Assembly: GCF_023973825.1 (NCBI RefSeq)
Contig: NC_090121.1
Location: 826,001 to 890,000, forward strand
Length of the DNA: 64,000 bases
Origin: Plasmodium brasilianum
Lineage: Eukaryota; Apicomplexa; Aconoidasida; Haemosporida; Plasmodiidae
Direction of reading: 5' to 3'
The notes under the pieces: model-generated
The model's database searches: none
The model's input: only the letters and a program-made list of their open reading frames with translations
Told to the model about the DNA's origin: nothing
Shown here: positions 11,005 through 23,158 of the stretch, piece by piece
Layout: every line of letters starts with the position of its first letter
How positions within the stretch are numbered: the stretch's first letter is position 1
Translations under genes and position numbers: made by a program

Positions 11005-12019
11005 AGTTTACCATAAAATTGTAGTTGATGTTATTTTTTCAATTTTTTTTTTTTATGTTTTTGTTGCTATTAATATGTTATCAATATATTTAAATTTAAA
11101 AAAAAAAAGTATTTTCATGCGTTATTATATATTAATTTTTTTCCTTTCGAAGGTGCAAATCTGTACAAATAAAACTACCATGTTCTTTTTTTTGAATAAA
11201 CATAAAATTGGGAGCAAATGAAATGTACCTAAATAATTACATCCATAATATAAGGAACTCACGAAATAGTATAAAAAAATATACTAAATACATATAAACA
11301 TATAGGTTTTTTTTTTTTTTTTTTTTTTTTTTTCGAGTCCTTTTTTAATGTAGAGTAACACCTTATACTGTTCTATGGACTAAAAGAAAACTTTTATTTA
11401 AAAATGTAAAATTAAAAGTTCTAATGTAAGGGATTATATTTCTTTCTTTTTTTTTTTTTTTTTTCCCATAGTTTCGTTCATTTTTTGTTCATATGAAAAG
11501 CTAATTTATATCATGAAAATTATAGAGAGAAAAAGCAAAAAAAACAAAAAAAAAAAAAAAAAAGAGGATACATTAAAAAAAAAAAATTGAGTTCATTACT
11601 TATGCTTTTATTTATTATATATTTAAAATGAAGATATCATCAAATCAAATTATTTTTAATCTATTTTTTTTAAGAAAGAAGGGAAATTTTCTATAGCGTA
11701 GTTATTTGTTATAGGCTTCTGTGTGCGTTCTATTGTGCTTTTTTTTTTCTCGACTTTTATGTCATACACCTGTATTTCATTTGATACACAAAAATTTGGA
11801 GACTTTTCCTAAAAAGTTATTTATTTTTTTTTTTTGTGTAATAAACCAAAAAATTAGGAGATATTTAAATATATTCTTTTCTTTCTTTTCTTTCTTTTCT
11901 TTGTTTTTTTTTTTTTTTTATTATAATTAATTATATGTAATTTTGTTCTATTTTGTTATTTTTTTTGTTTATTTTACTTTGTTCTTCGTTTATATTTCTT
12001 TAGATTTTCTTTTATTTTT
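10699..12019. other. Intergenic, HSP60 promoter side
   Basis: Between the HSP60 start and the tubulin cofactor C stop, both on the - strand. It contains TA dinucleotide repeats at 10978-11004, poly-T at 11307-11333 and 11448-11464, poly-A near 11546-11564 and a CTTTT repeat at 11877-11902. It should hold the HSP60 promoter and 5' UTR. No coding segment was recognised. Confidence 0.55.
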
Positions 12020-12528
12020 TTAATTATTTTCTACCTGTGTATTCTGCCAGTTAAAATCCAAAATTTCTGTCCACTTGCTTGAATTTTTATTTATGTTAAT
12101 TTTTTTTAATAATTCTGACAGACCATCATAATTCAGATTATAGGGAGAAAAAAATAGTTTCTTCGAGCTAAAGACATTAAAAAAAAATATGAACAGGCAA
12201 GGTTTAAATCGAATTGAAAAAATGCACATATCATATATGGTGTATCATTCTGAAAATATATTATGTACATATGTACATTTGCATACACCCACCGATCCAC
12301 ACACACGCACACACATGCATGTACACATATACATATATTTTTATGTACTTCTCAATAACGGGTGAACTCATTGAGTTAATGTAGAAATTGGTTTCTCTTG
12401 TGTTATGTATTCTTATCTGAAAATTTTGTAGAAAAAAAAAAAAAAAAAGAAACAAAAAATAGTTGACCGAATTATGTGGGTATAATTGTAATTTGAAAAA
12501 CGTATAATAAAAAAAGAAATTATCCTAG

Positions 12529-12562
<34 letters not shown>

Positions 12563-14254
12563 CCCTTCTCTACATATTTATTTATTTCAATAAAAGGGCA
12601 GTTCCTTTTTTTTTTTATTTTTATAACTTGCTTCGAATTAGTTATAATATTGCATTCTACGCAATTATATATTAAAAGGGACGATTCAACGGCTGCAACC
12701 CTGAGTAATAAGAAAATATATATATGATAGTATGATACTGGAAATGGTGCGTAACATACAAAACGAAGGGAAACATAAAACAAAAAAAAAAAAAAAAATA
12801 CGTAAAATAGAATAAATTAAAACGTAAATTAACGCATAAATCAAAATACACTTAAAATTTTACATCCTGAAAAGTGCAATAATTGAAGGAATATATTATT
12901 TTACGAAATCGAAAATAAGGTGTACCTTCACACCTTTCATTACAAAGGTATAAATATAAGTGCATATATGTATATGAGTTTATGTATATACATATGTATT
13001 TTGCGTATTAGGATATGTCACATGCTTCTTTTTATCCCTACCAAATCGTGCAGTTTTTAATTTTCTGTATTAATACAGAACTTAGAACATCGAGAATTAT
13101 AACTTCACAATTAATCTGTTAACACAAAATTAAATGTCCGTATGAAGTAAGAAATATAGAAACGTTTCATAATATAATATTTTTTGATGTGCTATTTTTT
13201 AATGTACTAAATTATCCAGGAGTAAACTAGAACATTCGGTTTCACCTAGACCCCTTATTATCCTACATATACACCCAAACACACACACGTATATATATAT
13301 ATATATATGTATATATATTTATGCATATATAAATGAACTTGTTCAAATTCATTTTATTTTATTTTTTTATTTTTTTTTTTTTCAATGCGGATACTACTGT
13401 TTTCCTGTATTGTACGCACCTTTCATTTTTAATATTTTGAAAAGATAGTTTATAATGAGTAATATCAATCTGATTGTCGATTAATTCTTTACTATCATCT
13501 TCGTCATTAACACTATCACATTCAGGAAGAAGAAAATCATTATCGTAGTTGTAACTAAATTTTCCTAATTCTATTTTATTTCTATGCTGAATAAATGTAC
13601 ATTTTAGAGATTCAATTTCTTTTATTAATTCTTTTAGTTTCTATTGAAGTTGTAAAGAGAACACGTAAATATAAATTTATGTAAAGTTAAAAATGTATTT
13701 GATAATGATGATGGTAATAATTTTATTTTTTTTTTTTTAATTTACTAATGCACCACACCTTTTCATATAAAATGACTGAACTGTGCTTGAGAAACTGAAA
13801 GTATATATTTGATAACCCCTCTTTTAGTTTTATAATTTTATCGCTTAGTTCGTTGATTTCTTTTAATATGCCATCGTTGTACTCGTTGACTTTAATTAGT
13901 TTAATTTTATTTTCAGTGTCTAGAAGTATATGAAAAATATGCAAAGGATTAAAATAATATATAATTGAAAAAGAATATTATGTTATGATAAAGAAATGAA
14001 AATCGAATGAAATTTCATATGCGTACGTTACACATCCTGGAAAATGTGATAACTGTTGGGAATGTAAATATACATGTTTGAATGTATTGGCACCTATGCG
14101 TATGTATATATATTAATGGGCGCGTAAATCTTTAAAAATTATTTTAAAATTTTGTATAAATATAAATAGCATGTAATTGATCAAAACCTTTCAAGATTTT
14201 AAGAACAATTTCATCATAATTATCACCCCCATCAATTATTAAATGCTCATCCAT
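12020..14254 (-). CDS. TBCC: Tubulin-folding cofactor C (TBCC), seven exons
   Basis: TBCC acts in the tubulin-folding supercomplex and stimulates GTP hydrolysis by beta-tubulin. Reconstructed exons on the - strand: 14254-14188, 13919-13759, 13640-13416, 13115-13042, 12700-12628, 12416-12349, 12167-12020. All junctions are GT..AG and reading phases agree throughout, giving 271 aa. Residues 1-150 form a coiled-coil-like region (KEINELSDKIIKLKEGL, KLKELIKEIESLK). The C-terminal domain reads VLIQKIKNCTI, SLLIYNCVECNI, IRIHNTRETNFYI, SPVIE and LFFSPYNL, then ends in DFNW, which is the TBCC/CARP beta-helix pattern. Arg202 in KQIRIH matches the family's catalytic arginine finger (QxRxH). The exon 3 donor (TGC|GTACAA) is atypical; the stronger-looking GTGCGT four bases earlier breaks the frame. 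An in-frame ATG at 14566 would add an FIRP-repeat extension, judged unlikely. Confidence 0.85.
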
Positions 14255-16068
14255 TTTTTTTCTATTTTTGTTTATAGAAAAACTTAACGTCCCGTTACTT
14301 TTGTAAAATTTTACGCGAGAAAGAATGAAAGAAAGATTGAAAGAAAGAATAAATGGGCGAATGAATGCGCGAATGAATGAACGAATGAATGGGCGAATGA
14401 ATGGACGAATGAATGGACGAATGAATGGACGAATGAATGGGCGAATGAATGGGCGAATGAATGGGCGAATGAATGGGCGAATGAATGGGCGAATGAATGG
14501 ACGAATGAATGGACGAATGAATGGAAGAATGAATGAATGAATGAAAAAAAATTGTGAGGTAAACAAGTTGCTATATAACGAAACAGAATTCGTTACTAAT
14601 TTTAATTTATCATTAACGAAAAAAAAATATACAAACGTACGTATGTAGGTACATCCATATCCTCATATATATTTATTTATAGAATATTCACATGTACATG
14701 TAACAGAAAGAAACAGTACAGGCAAAATAAAAATACGAGTTCCTGTATTATTTACACAAATCGATATATATAATTAATACATACAATCTTTTTCAACATA
14801 GTAGAGAGATAAGAAATAAAATTAACATTAATCAAAAGAGCACTGAGGGAAAAAAAAAAAAAAGAATCTTCATTTTTTATTCAAGTTGATATAATGTGTA
14901 ATTTTAAAAATTATGCCTATCAAGCCAGTGCAGCAAAAGGTATTATCCTTTATATCAATTAGATAAAGAAATTTTTAAAAATTTAAATATGTATATGTAT
15001 ATTATTTGATCATATATACAATATTAGTGTTTGCATGTACTGTGCATTTTCTTTTGAATTCGTACGTACTTATAAATAAAAGCATTTTTACAGGTTTCTC
15101 CTTATTATGCTATCGCCCCTTAAAATTGCTACAGTGAGCTGTTATATACGTGTATACAAATATATTTATACATGATTTCAAGAATGTGTATATAATGTAT
15201 ATTTTATATATATATATATATATATGCTCATTTACTTATAATGCTACTATGCTTGAAAAAAAAATTTCTTTAGGAACACATTAATACTATGTGTGTGTAT
15301 TTCCATTTATTTCGTTTTATTAAGTTTTATTTCCTTTTTTTTTATTTCATTTTAATACCAATATGTACATATACATATATATATAACAGTATTCATCGTT
15401 ATACTAGCATACATAGGAAACATTTTAGACATTGCATTTTATTATTTTTTTTTTTCTAAATTTAAGTTAAAAAAAAATTTATGCCTTTAAAATTTGTAAA
15501 ACTCAAAATTTAAGAATTGTTAATTTTCCTTTCGCGAAAATCGTTTTACGTAGTTTTAACCTCTTGTATGAAAACTTTCCAATGAACAAATTAAGAATTG
15601 TTAATAAAATATACTGAACTTGATTTTTTTTTTATTTTATAAAAATTAATGGAATAATAAAAAAGAAAAAAAAAGAATAAACATTATGTATTTTTATAAA
15701 AGCGTAAAAACATTTTTATGTAGAATATAACCTAAAAGGAAAGTACAATAATTTGGCAAAATATACAAATAGGGATTTTTCTCTTGTAAAATTAAGTTCC
15801 CCTTTTTTTTTTTTTTCTTTTTTTTATCCCCTTTTTCCTGTTTCCCATTAAATCATTTTCCTTCTCCTATTTAATCATTTTCCCTCTTCTATTTAATCAT
15901 TTTCCATTTCCTATTTAATCGTTTTCCTTTTCCTATTTAATCATTTTCCATTTCCTATTTAATCGTTTTCCTTTTCCTATTTAATCATTTCCATTTTGTC
16001 AATTTAATTTGAGTTAAAATAAAATTACTGGTTAATTATTGAGAAAGATTGATTAATTTATGTAAAAA
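14255..16068. other. Divergent promoter region between TBCC (-) and R4 (+)
   Basis: About 1.8 kb separating two divergent starts, so it must hold both promoters and 5' UTRs. It includes the TBCC-proximal 12-bp minisatellite, TA microsatellites (15208-15225, 15372-15386) and an array at about 15848-15990. That array has roughly seven copies of a 21-22 bp unit like TTTAATCATTTTCCTTTTCC, ending about 80 bp before the R4 start. No gene recognised. Confidence 0.6.
14333..14543. repeat. 12-bp minisatellite upstream of TBCC
   Basis: Tandem units of the form GAATGAATGGRC (R = G or A), roughly 15 copies with sparse variants, just 5' of the TBCC start codon. The length is divisible by three, so it produces open frames on both strands (RMNG on +, FIRP on -). 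Confidence 0.9.
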
Positions 16069-18159
16069 ATGAACAAAGAATACTATCACAACCAGGAAGT
16101 ACTGTTGGAAGCTCAGAATAATGATGACATCTTAAAAGAGAATCAGTTTAGATGGGTAACAAAACGAAAAATTAAGACTGAAATGATAGTGCACGGGTTT
16201 ATGATTACAAATATGCACACATGTGGACTCACGCATACATACATACATAAGTGCACATGTGCATACGTAATTGGATACGCATATTTACATGTACCCTTGC
16301 GTACATAATTGAGTACCCATACTTATATGAACCAGTATATATATAATTTACTCACACATGAAATAACACTTTTTCCCTATTGGTTTGACCCAATTACCTG
16401 TAGGTTATGTTCCCCATAAAATACAAAACATTCTGGGTAAGTTTCATCTAAAAAGGAAAAACAAGCACAGTTCATGTATCACAAATGTATATATCGCAAT
16501 GTCTTTAAATTTTTCCCATTTTCGTTATTTCGTTATTTCGTATTATCGTGTTTTCTCTTTTTCGCATTTTCTCATTTTCGCATTTTCTCTTTTTCGCATT
16601 TTCTCTTTTTCGCATTTTCTCATTTTCGCATTTTCTCATTTTCGCATTTTCTCATTTTCGCATTTTCTCTTTTTCGCTTTTTCATTTTATCTTTTCTTCT
16701 TTCTTTTAGACTTACTACAAAGAGATAGAATCCCTGTTTTGGACTGCTGAGGATTATAATTTTGATAAGGATAAACAATACTTGGACAACATTGACAAAA
16801 ATATGCTTGTGAAATTGTTCGAGCTTGTTTGCTTCTATAGTTTGAAGTACCGACAACTGACGAAAAAAAAGAAAAAAAAAAGAACATAAATTGAACGGAA
16901 AGCTATGCTATAACTTTAATGCATAGTAATACACAAATGTACAAGAGCGGGTTAATTGCTCAACTACGTAATAGGACATATGTACGTATATATATGCACG
17001 TATGTATGTGTACACGTGTGTAATCGAATTTACTGTTCTTTTTATTTTTTTTTTTTCCACTTTGCAGGGATTTGCACGTGTACAAGGAACAAGCACTAAT
17101 AACGAGCAAAATGTTAGACATTATTCAAATACCAGAAGGCAGAGCTTTTTACGGTTTTCAGATGTGTATGGAAAATATTCATGATGAAGTTTATGCATGT
17201 ATTTTTGAAACGTATATTCCTGACTCTAAACAGAAAAGAGTAATAATTAATAAGGTAATACAACTAGATAGTGTTTTAAAAAAACAAAAATGGCTAACTG
17301 AAATATTCGAAACAAATATCCCTTTCTACAATAAACTAATTCTTATCTATATTTCTAAAGTTCTTTTTAACGGAACGTTAAATATTCTAATTGGTTATTG
17401 TAAGGAAAATTCTATTCTACCTGGATTATGTACCGTTCATGAAAAAATACATAGAGATGAATATCTTCATGGTGATTTTTCAGTTATGTGTTGTAATCAT
17501 TTAAATAATAAATTAAAATATGAATATGTATTAGAATATTTTAAAATAGCAGTTGAGTTAGAGTATCAGTTCTCTTTGGAAATGCTAGAACTGTCTGTCT
17601 TAAAAATAAAAAAAGAACAAGTCAAATCCTTTTTGGAATATTTAGCTGATAGCATGTTAGTAAATTTGAAATACCCAAAACATTTTAATGCAAAATATCC
17701 CTTTTCTTGGCCTGAATTTAATAAGGTACTAAAGCACACACATACATACACACACACACATGCGCACTATCACGCGTACACTGCTTATATGATGTGTAAA
17801 ATACACTTTAAGCATGAAACTGCTTAACTTTCGTTTTTCATATGTTTTGTCAGTTAACAGATATATACATACATATCGTACTGCTATGTTGTCACAACTG
17901 TCCGACATGTTATTTCCATTATGAAAATTCTCCACCAATGTTTTATATTATTTTATTTTGCTTTATTGTATATTGTTCTGTTATATATTATATGTTTTAC
18001 ATTGTTTTATATATATAGTACTTTTTTAATATTATTTTTGTATCTTTTTTTTTCATGTATTTATAGATCACTGTGAGTGAGAGTCAAAAAACAGAGTCCG
18101 TTAAAAAAGCTGATGAAATTTATGGTGAAAAACAAATAACGTTTGACGAAGACTTCTGA
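16069..18159 (+). CDS. R4: Ribonucleotide reductase small subunit, R4-type, five exons
   Basis: Small-subunit homologue of class I ribonucleotide reductase. Exons: 16069-16155, 16404-16436, 16710-16846, 17068-17725, 18067-18159. Phases agree and give 335 aa. R2-family signatures are visible: FRWVMFPIKY, LFWTAEDYNF, GRAFYGFQMCMENIHDEVY (ligands E121 and H124; Y128 at the radical-Tyr position), LPGLCTVHEKIHRDEYLHGDF (E217, H220) and the C-terminal ITFDEDF that docks in the large subunit. The Glu ligand expected in the VEGIFFSG segment is Ser182 (IYISKVLFNG), and the first Asp ligand is uncertain (D87, shifted by an apparent 3-residue insertion). This fits the divergent Plasmodium R4 rather than the canonical R2. 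It may act as a structural or regulatory partner of R2 (inference). Intron 2 contains a 16-bp minisatellite. Confidence 0.92.
16545..16690. repeat. 16-bp minisatellite in R4 intron 2
   Basis: Units like ATTTTCGCATTTTCTC repeat about nine times between exon 2 and exon 3 of R4, on the polypyrimidine side of the intron. The overlapping Phe/Ser-rich ORFs are by-products. Confidence 0.85.
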
Positions 18160-18933
18160 GTGAAGCATATCCTAATGGCAAAATTTAGGGATAAAAGGGA
18201 AAAAATAGAATAAAATAAATGAAGCGAAACAGAACAAAACGAAACTCCATCATTTTTATATGAAGTATGAAGCCACCATAAATGGGTAGACATATTTATT
18301 ATTACCAACAGACCATTTAATAAATAAAGCAAAAATAAGAAGATATCACTTTGTATACGAACATCTGTGTATTATGTTTGTATGCAATGTATGTCTTTTT
18401 TTTTTTTTTTTTTTTACTATTTCTTAATTTTATTTATATATATAAATAAACCTGCTCACTTATACATTATTTATATATATATATATATATAGAAAATTCA
18501 TAAAAAAACAAAAAAAAAAAAAAAAAAAAAAAGAATTTACGAAAAAACTAAACACACCTTCAATTTATTTAACTCGGAACGCGATATCCAGTTCGTGTAA
18601 TTTGAAGCAAATCATTTGAACAAATAAAAATGTAAAAGTTAAGGGAGAGTGGGGGATACACATATATATATATATGTACACACAGATATGTATACGCATG
18701 AAAATACGCATAAAGTATGCATATGCACAGATTGTTATGAAAAAGAGAAAAATAGGATTGGCTGAATTATAATTTGCTAAGACGACATTTTTATTTTTAT
18801 TACATGCATAAGCGGTAATTCTTTTCCCTATACTTTCAAAGAATATAACTAAATATTGCTTTTAGTAAGTCTAAAAAGATGAAAAATTATTAGAAAGCTG
18901 CTACAAAATTATTTAGCTATATATATGCTCTTA

Positions 18934-18967
<34 letters not shown>

Positions 18968-20606
18968 GAAATACACAATATATAAAATAATTTATATGCA
19001 CCCCCCGGATGTGCGCATAATTATGCTACTCTTGGGTAATTGTGCTAACATGAAATTATAATTTTAATTTATACCCACATTGAGAACTAGTGCAAATTCG
19101 TTAAATGCCATTTACATGAAATGTTTTGTTCAAAAAATGCAGATTTTTTTTTTTTTTCTCCAGCTACTTTTAACTATTCTACTTATTATAAAATGCATAA
19201 AAAATGTACATTTTTTTTTTTTTTTTCTGCACATTTGAAGGTGTGCAGGAATACTTTTTTCCTTCCTTTGTTTCTTTACTATGGTTATCAATGTGTACAT
19301 ATATGCGCGCAGTGCTTGTTTTATTTTTCTCAACAAGCGTACCCACACTTACCCTCACATACATATACATATTTGTAAAATTTTATATTAAATGTGAGAC
19401 ACTTCAAGCATAATGAGGCATCTAATATGGTTTCATTTTTCTACTGGAATATCATTTAGTTCAAAGAGTTCCAATTAAAACAAAATATTTTGTAAAAACC
19501 AAGTATCATTTTTTTATGGAGTATTATGGTACTCACTTTTTATAGAACATATAGCAAGCATTTTCTACATTCTACAATTTTATTTTGCACAGAAGATTTG
19601 ATCAAAAAATAAAATATATGACGAGTATTCCCATTATTCATGTTATTGCATAATGCGCATATTTTTTACTGATATATATACAATAAATGTAAAATATTTT
19701 TTAAAATTTACAGTAATACTTTACGTGGATAAGGAAAAACACATTAAACTGCGTAAAAAAAAAAAAAAAAAATATGTAGGCATGTGCATAAAAAGTATAT
19801 GAGGAATAAAGGACATCATAAGCAATATTCTTCATGCTATATACAAAAATATATACAAACATATTTATATTTTATATATACATGTATATGTATGTATGTT
19901 ATATACACATGCATATGTATATATATATATATATTGTATAAAAAGTATGCACTTCAAAAATGAAGGGGGTTAGTTAAACCAGTAGTGTATTTACTTGCAT
20001 ATGTATTGTAGTCATTTATTGTAATAAGTATTCAAGCATTCATGATATGAACAAACATTAATTCTAAACAATTTATAAAATAATATATATTGCATATATA
20101 AACAAAAAATCTGAAACCCCCCTACTACTCTATTAAAGCTATCGTTAATCCTACATTCAATAGAAAAAGAAAAAAAAAAGAAAAAAAACCTAGCAAAATA
20201 TGTGGTATCGTATATATTTATAATAATGTGCACTACAAAAAAAAAAAATAAATAAAATAAATAAAGCAATTAAATTATATAATCTTTTTTTTTTTTTTTT
20301 TTTTTTTTGCTATTATCTTAAAGTCCACTTTTTTTCATGAGAAAAAAATATAAATTTTTTCTTTTTTTTTTTATTATTTTTTATTTTAAAATATATAATT
20401 ACATTTAATTTTTTATAAAATTAAAAATTATCCTTATCAAAAATTTTTAAAAGATCATTGTTAAAATTTTTATTAAGCCATATTTTCTTACAATATTATC
20501 TACATATTTTAAATCACATAAAATATTCATTTTATAAAGTTTACCCATTTTTTAAAATAAAAAATTATATTATATAATTTATAAATTCACCGTACTTGCA
20601 AAAAAA
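18160..20606. other. Intergenic between R4 and enolase, with weak coding-like fragments on the - strand
   Basis: Mostly homopolymers and TA repeats (18416-18530, 18936-18964, 19920-19935). Three - strand stretches read as short non-repetitive peptides: KLHELDIAFRVK ending in a stop (near 18555-18610), MNNGNTRHIFYFLIKSS (near 19540-19645), and IECRINDSFNRVVGGFQ (near 20103-20163). They could be exons of a small unresolved gene, decayed coding sequence or chance. No consistent spliced model was found. Confidence 0.35.
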
Positions 20607-21237
20607 ATGGCTAGTGTAATAACTCGCATATCAGCCCGGGAAATTTTAGGTAAAAGGCGCTCACTACGCATATAGTGTACTACATAAATGGATCCATAAG
20701 CGTATGTATACGTGTATACATCATATACATGCATACATATATATATATGTATATATATATGTATATATATATGTATATATGTATGTATATATGTATATAT
20801 GTATGTATATATGTATATATGTATGTATATATGTATGTATATAGGTATGTATATATGTTTGTTTATGTACGTAGGTTCATACATGTATATATGATCCTGC
20901 GCGTGAATATCTGTTATTCCGTATGGGATGCTTTTATAAGGTCATACCAATTATTTAGTTATTGATATTTTTATAAAAAAGCTCAAAGTATAAATATTCT
21001 TTTGAAATATACCCAAATGGGTAGTTCATCATAAAAAATTTATACTTCAATTTTCAACAAATAACAGAATAACTGAGTTTATTAACTTCTTTTTTGTTTT
21101 TACTAATTTTATATGTTAACTTAATTTCGTCCTGTATAACCCATTTTTAAGTCTCAAAAATTGTACAGCTGCGATTACATTTGGAGAGGAGCATGCCACC
21201 ATGCGTACGGATGAATAATATTGTTCGCCGTGCATGC

Positions 21238-21272
<35 letters not shown>

Positions 21273-23158
21273 CATACATATGAACTAATATACATATGAA
21301 CTAATATACATATGAACTAATATACATATGAACTAATATACATATGAACTAATATACATATGAACTAATATACATATGAACGAATATACATATGAACGAA
21401 TATACATATGCACATATTTTAATTTAAGGGGAGCAATTAAGCTCTCAGAATTACATAGTATTTGCTCTGCATAACCACCCCACAGATACCTTCATAAATT
21501 TCATTGTTCATAACACAATTGCGGTGAAGTTGTATATATATATACATATATATATGTGTGCCAATATATGCACGTGGGATAGTGAAATTTTTGGTGTAAC
21601 GGTTTAGCGCGTACCTAATTTACTTCTTAACCGTTTTCTTGCGCGTGCATATGTAGAGAAAGACAAAATTTTCTTTGAACCTTTTTCAACAAAAAGCATG
21701 TTCTATATTTTTTTACGCGTTACTTTGTGATTATGATACTAAGATACGCGCACATTTTTTTCTCACATCTGCTGATGCGTATGTATATATGGCATGCATA
21801 TATATATATATGTATATATACTTTTATATATGTATATGTCTGTTTATTTCGCTTGAACAGACTCCAGAGGAAACCCAACGGTTGAAGTCGATTTGGAAAC
21901 AAACTTGGGTATCTTTCGCGCTGCTGTTCCTTCCGGAGCATCCACGGGTATTTACGAAGCACTTGAGCTTAGAGACAATGACAAGAGTAGGTATTTAGGA
22001 AAAGGTGTTCAACAAGCAATTAAGAATATTAATGAAAAGATAGCACCAAAATTGATTGGATTAAATTGCACAGAACAGAAGAAGATCGACAATATGATGG
22101 TTCAAGAATTAGATGGTAGTAAGAATGAATGGGGATGGTCAAAAAACAAATTAGGGGCTAATGCAATTTTAGCTATTTCTATGGCAGTATGTAGAGCTGG
22201 TGCTGCGGCAAATAAAGTTTCTTTATACAAATATTTAGCTCAACTAGCTGACAAAAAAACAGATCAAATGGTTTTACCAGTTCCTTGTTTAAATGTTATT
22301 AATGGTGGATCACATGCAGGTAATAAATTATCTTTCCAAGAATTCATGATAGTCCCAGTTGGTGCTCCAAGTTTTAAAGAAGCTTTAAGATATGGTGCAG
22401 AAGTATATCATACATTAAAATCAGAAATAAAAAAGAAATACGGAATCGATGCGACAAATGTAGGTGATGAAGGAGGATTTGCACCAAATATTTTAAATGC
22501 AAATGAAGCCCTTGATTTGTTAGTAAGTGCTATTAAGGGAGCTGGATATGAAGGTAAGGTAAAAATTGCTATGGATGTTGCTGCTTCAGAGTTTTATAAC
22601 AGTGATAACAAAACATATGACTTAGATTTTAAAACACCAAATAATGATAAGTCATTAGTAAAAACTGGTGCTGAGTTAGTTAACTTATACATCGATTTAG
22701 TTAAAAAGTATCCTATCATTTCAATTGAAGATCCATTTGATCAAGATGATTGGGAAAACTATGCAAAACTTACAGAAGCTATTGGTAAGGACGTACAAAT
22801 TGTAGGAGATGATTTATTAGTTACAAATCCAACCAGAATTACTAAAGCACTTGAGAAAAAAGCATGTAATGCTTTATTACTTAAAGTAAACCAAATTGGT
22901 TCAATAACAGAAGCTATTGAAGCATGCTTACTTTCTCAAAAAAATAATTGGGGAGTCATGGTATCACACAGGTCAGGTGAAACAGAAGATGTTTTTATTG
23001 CTGACTTAGTTGTTGCACTTAGAACTGGTCAAATAAAAACTGGTGCTCCTTGTAGAAGTGAAAGAAATGCCAAGTATAATCAATTGTTAAGAATTGAGGA
23101 ATCCCTTGGCAGTAGCGCGCTTTTTGCGGGGGAAAAGTTCAGATTACAGATGAATTAA
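20607..23158 (+). CDS. ENO: Enolase, two exons
   Basis: Glycolytic enzyme converting 2-phosphoglycerate to phosphoenolpyruvate; Plasmodium enolase is also reported in nucleus, food vacuole and at the parasite surface. Exon 1 is 20607-20649 (43 nt, [14 protein letters not shown]), the intron is 20650-21860, and exon 2 is 21861-23158. The join restores [17 protein letters not shown] and gives 446 aa, the usual Plasmodium length. Visible are the phosphate-loop region [17 protein letters not shown], metal ligands in [20 protein letters not shown] and IVGDDL, and the signature [18 protein letters not shown] with its catalytic-site Lys. The apicomplexan/plant-like pentapeptide EWGWS (about residues 104-108) is present. 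The 1.2-kb intron is large for the genus and carries a TATG-type array (20730-20870) and a 16-bp array (21265-21410). Confidence 0.98.
21265..21412. repeat. 16-bp minisatellite in the enolase intron
   Basis: Units ATACATATGAACTAAT (late copies have GAACGAAT) repeat about nine times. The unit contains the NdeI-like palindrome CATATG. It is preceded by a TA dinucleotide run at 21241-21267. Confidence 0.9.

Noticed and set aside
14325..14540. + strand ORF encoding RMNG repeats
   Set aside because: By-product of the 12-bp array upstream of TBCC.
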